Shown one piece after another: positions 63,145-64,000 of a stretch of DNA of 64,000 bases. The stretch is taken from the NCBI RefSeq assembly GCF_018596315.1, contig NZ_JAHEAG010000002.1:558001-622000 (forward strand), written 5' to 3'. Position 1 is the stretch's first letter, and every line of letters begins with the position of its first letter. The notes beneath the pieces were generated by a model, which saw only the letters and a program-made list of their open reading frames with translations, was not told where the DNA came from and did not search any database. Origin of the DNA: Bradyrhizobium sp. SRL28. GTDB taxonomy: Bacteria > Pseudomonadota > Alphaproteobacteria > Rhizobiales > Xanthobacteraceae. Both the position numbers and the translations under genes were made by a program.

Positions 63145-63417
63145 GTGAAACCGCTCGTGAAATTTGTCGCCCTGGCCTTTATTACCATGGCGCTGAACGG
63201 CGGCGCCCACGCGCAAACGGCTGCCCCCGCGACCACGATTCCCGCTGGCACCACGCAGGGGCCCTGGACGAGCGCGAAGCCTGGCAATTCTGGAAGCTAT
63301 TGCAGTCCGGGCGAGTATGCGGTTGGTATCGAGATCGAGGTTGCACCGTCTGGAACAGGTCCCTGTGCTGAATGCATTTCCAGACTTCGCGTTATTTGCC
63401 GGCGTTACGGGATCTGA
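63145..63417 (+). CDS. Small secreted Cys-containing protein
   Basis: About 90 residues from a GTG at 63145; the TTG at 63109 and GTG at 63127 are alternatives. The signal peptide is VKPLVKFVALAFITMALNGGAHA. The mature part is Pro/Thr-rich and then holds YCSPGEYAVGIEIEVAPSGTGPCAECISRLRVICRRYGI, with four Cys that could form two disulfides. No family is known to me. It follows the Tat-signal gene on the same strand. Confidence 0.6.
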   Translation: MKPLVKFVALAFITMALNGGAHAQTAAPATTIPAGTTQGPWTSAKPGNSGSYCSPGEYAVGIEIEVAPSGTGPCAECISRLRVICRRYGI

Positions 63418-63468
63418 GCCATCCGGCCGGTTTGTGGAAGGCGGTCACTCAGTGACATTTCAACCCGC

Positions 63469-63936
63469 CTAATAATAATTGCGGAAATACTCGGCGGCAT
63501 AAGGCGGGTTGCCCAGCATATCGACGGGGTCGCCCTCCAACAGTGCGCTGACCTGCGTCTTGTAATCTGCAGAGACATCATCGGGCTGCGGTATTGGCTG
63601 GGTGAGAATGGCACGATAGCTTTGATAAGCGTCCTTGGTGCCGATGAAGATGCACACACAATGCTGCGGCTCGGCATAGAGATACCGGACGTTACCCCCG
63701 CCGAGGTTATGAATCACGAAGCGATGCGGTGGCAGCGCGTGCAGCGCTTTTCTGCCGGCGGCATCGTTGGCAAAATGCACTTTGAAGCCCGCGGAGGACA
63801 GATAGAAACTGTTCTTGTCGAGGAATGGTTTGCTCGGCGGTTCTACAGCCAACAGCGAAGGGCATGGCATCAGCAAGATAGCGGATAAAACGGCCAAGGA
63901 GCTACGGCTCGACAAAACCGCTCGGTTTGCTGGCAT
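63469..63936 (-). CDS. Secreted hypothetical protein
   Basis: A 155-residue protein from ATG 63936. A signal peptide runs through about residue 30 (SLAVLSAILLMPCPSLLA). The mature part has FHFANDAAG-like and RFVIHNLGGGNVRYLYAEPQHCVCIFIGTKDAYQSYRAIL segments, with a CVC pair, and ends PYAAEYFRNYY. The pattern KALHALPPHRFVIHNLGGGNVRYLYAEP looks globular, but no family is recognised. About 55 bases upstream, at the window edge, a ctatgca in the right orientation may be a truncated island motif. Confidence 0.65.
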   Translation of the reverse strand: MPANRAVLSSRSSLAVLSAILLMPCPSLLAVEPPSKPFLDKNSFYLSSAGFKVHFANDAAGRKALHALPPHRFVIHNLGGGNVRYLYAEPQHCVCIFIGTKDAYQSYRAILTQPIPQPDDVSADYKTQVSALLEGDPVDMLGNPPYAAEYFRNYY

Positions 63937-64000
63937 GATTTTGACACTCCGATCTCGAGTAATCGAACTTAGAAAAGGAATCGTGAGTAGCCTATGCATA

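Overview
The window looks like chromosome from a high-GC alphaproteobacterium of the Bradyrhizobium/Rhodopseudomonas group (Nitrobacteraceae). The grounds are overall base composition and codon use, several typical gene families (DUF3551, DUF992, Bug/TctC receptors, HWE kinase, Arg-Arg coiled-coil small proteins), and dispersed palindromic repeats that I associate with Bradyrhizobium. No rRNA, intact tRNA, integrase, transposase, CRISPR array or replication origin is visible.

Positions 1-19.4 kb read as a core-like region. It opens with repeat-rich intergenic DNA and small hypothetical genes. A ParB-like nuclease-fold protein, an MgtC-family membrane protein, an AhpD-like peroxidase, a HerA-type ATPase, a GGDEF/EAL protein and an MFS permease follow. 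From 10.0 to 19.4 kb lies an aromatic-acid catabolic locus: a Bug receptor and a family-3 solute-binding protein face a TetR regulator across a clear palindrome. Downstream come a LigI-like lactonase, a second Bug receptor, a GalB-like hydratase, a LigK-like aldolase, a 4,5-dihydroxyphthalate decarboxylase-like protein, an extradiol dioxygenase and a cytochrome P450. Together they resemble the lower protocatechuate/gallate meta-cleavage route ending in pyruvate and oxaloacetate.

At 19.6 kb there is a 3' fragment of an initiator tRNA, the usual scar of a tRNA-targeted integration. The DNA after it is accessory in character. It holds a truncated AraC gene, a NicO transporter, a DUF3616 protein and a Bax1-I protein. 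Next is an AraC gene broken by one in-frame TAA, divergent from a complete alkyl-sulfate (SDS-type) degradation operon: alkylsulfatase, GMC alcohol dehydrogenase, aldehyde dehydrogenase and acyl-CoA synthetase. A MASE1-HWE kinase with a receiver protein, a phospholipase D-like enzyme, an ABC exporter and several secreted or membrane proteins follow.

From 47.6 to 53.5 kb a six-gene operon joins a molybdenum hydroxylase (IorAB-like) to a complete ba3-like heme-copper oxidase and a diheme cytochrome c. From 53.9 to 63.9 kb an OprD-like porin is followed by two paralogous RoxA-like diheme cytochromes with cytochrome c genes, an EthD protein, a DUF4331-SRPBCC fusion, a TPR protein and small exported proteins.

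The most notable signal is a 15-bp motif, GCCGAAWTYGCATAG in gene sense. It occurs nine times, always intergenic and always pointing at a gene, and only between 23.6 and 58.2 kb; a tenth copy may be cut by the window end. It ties together the SDS operon, the oxidase operon, both RoxA-like genes, an antiporter, an HlyD exporter subunit and small secreted proteins, and suggests an undescribed island-wide regulon.
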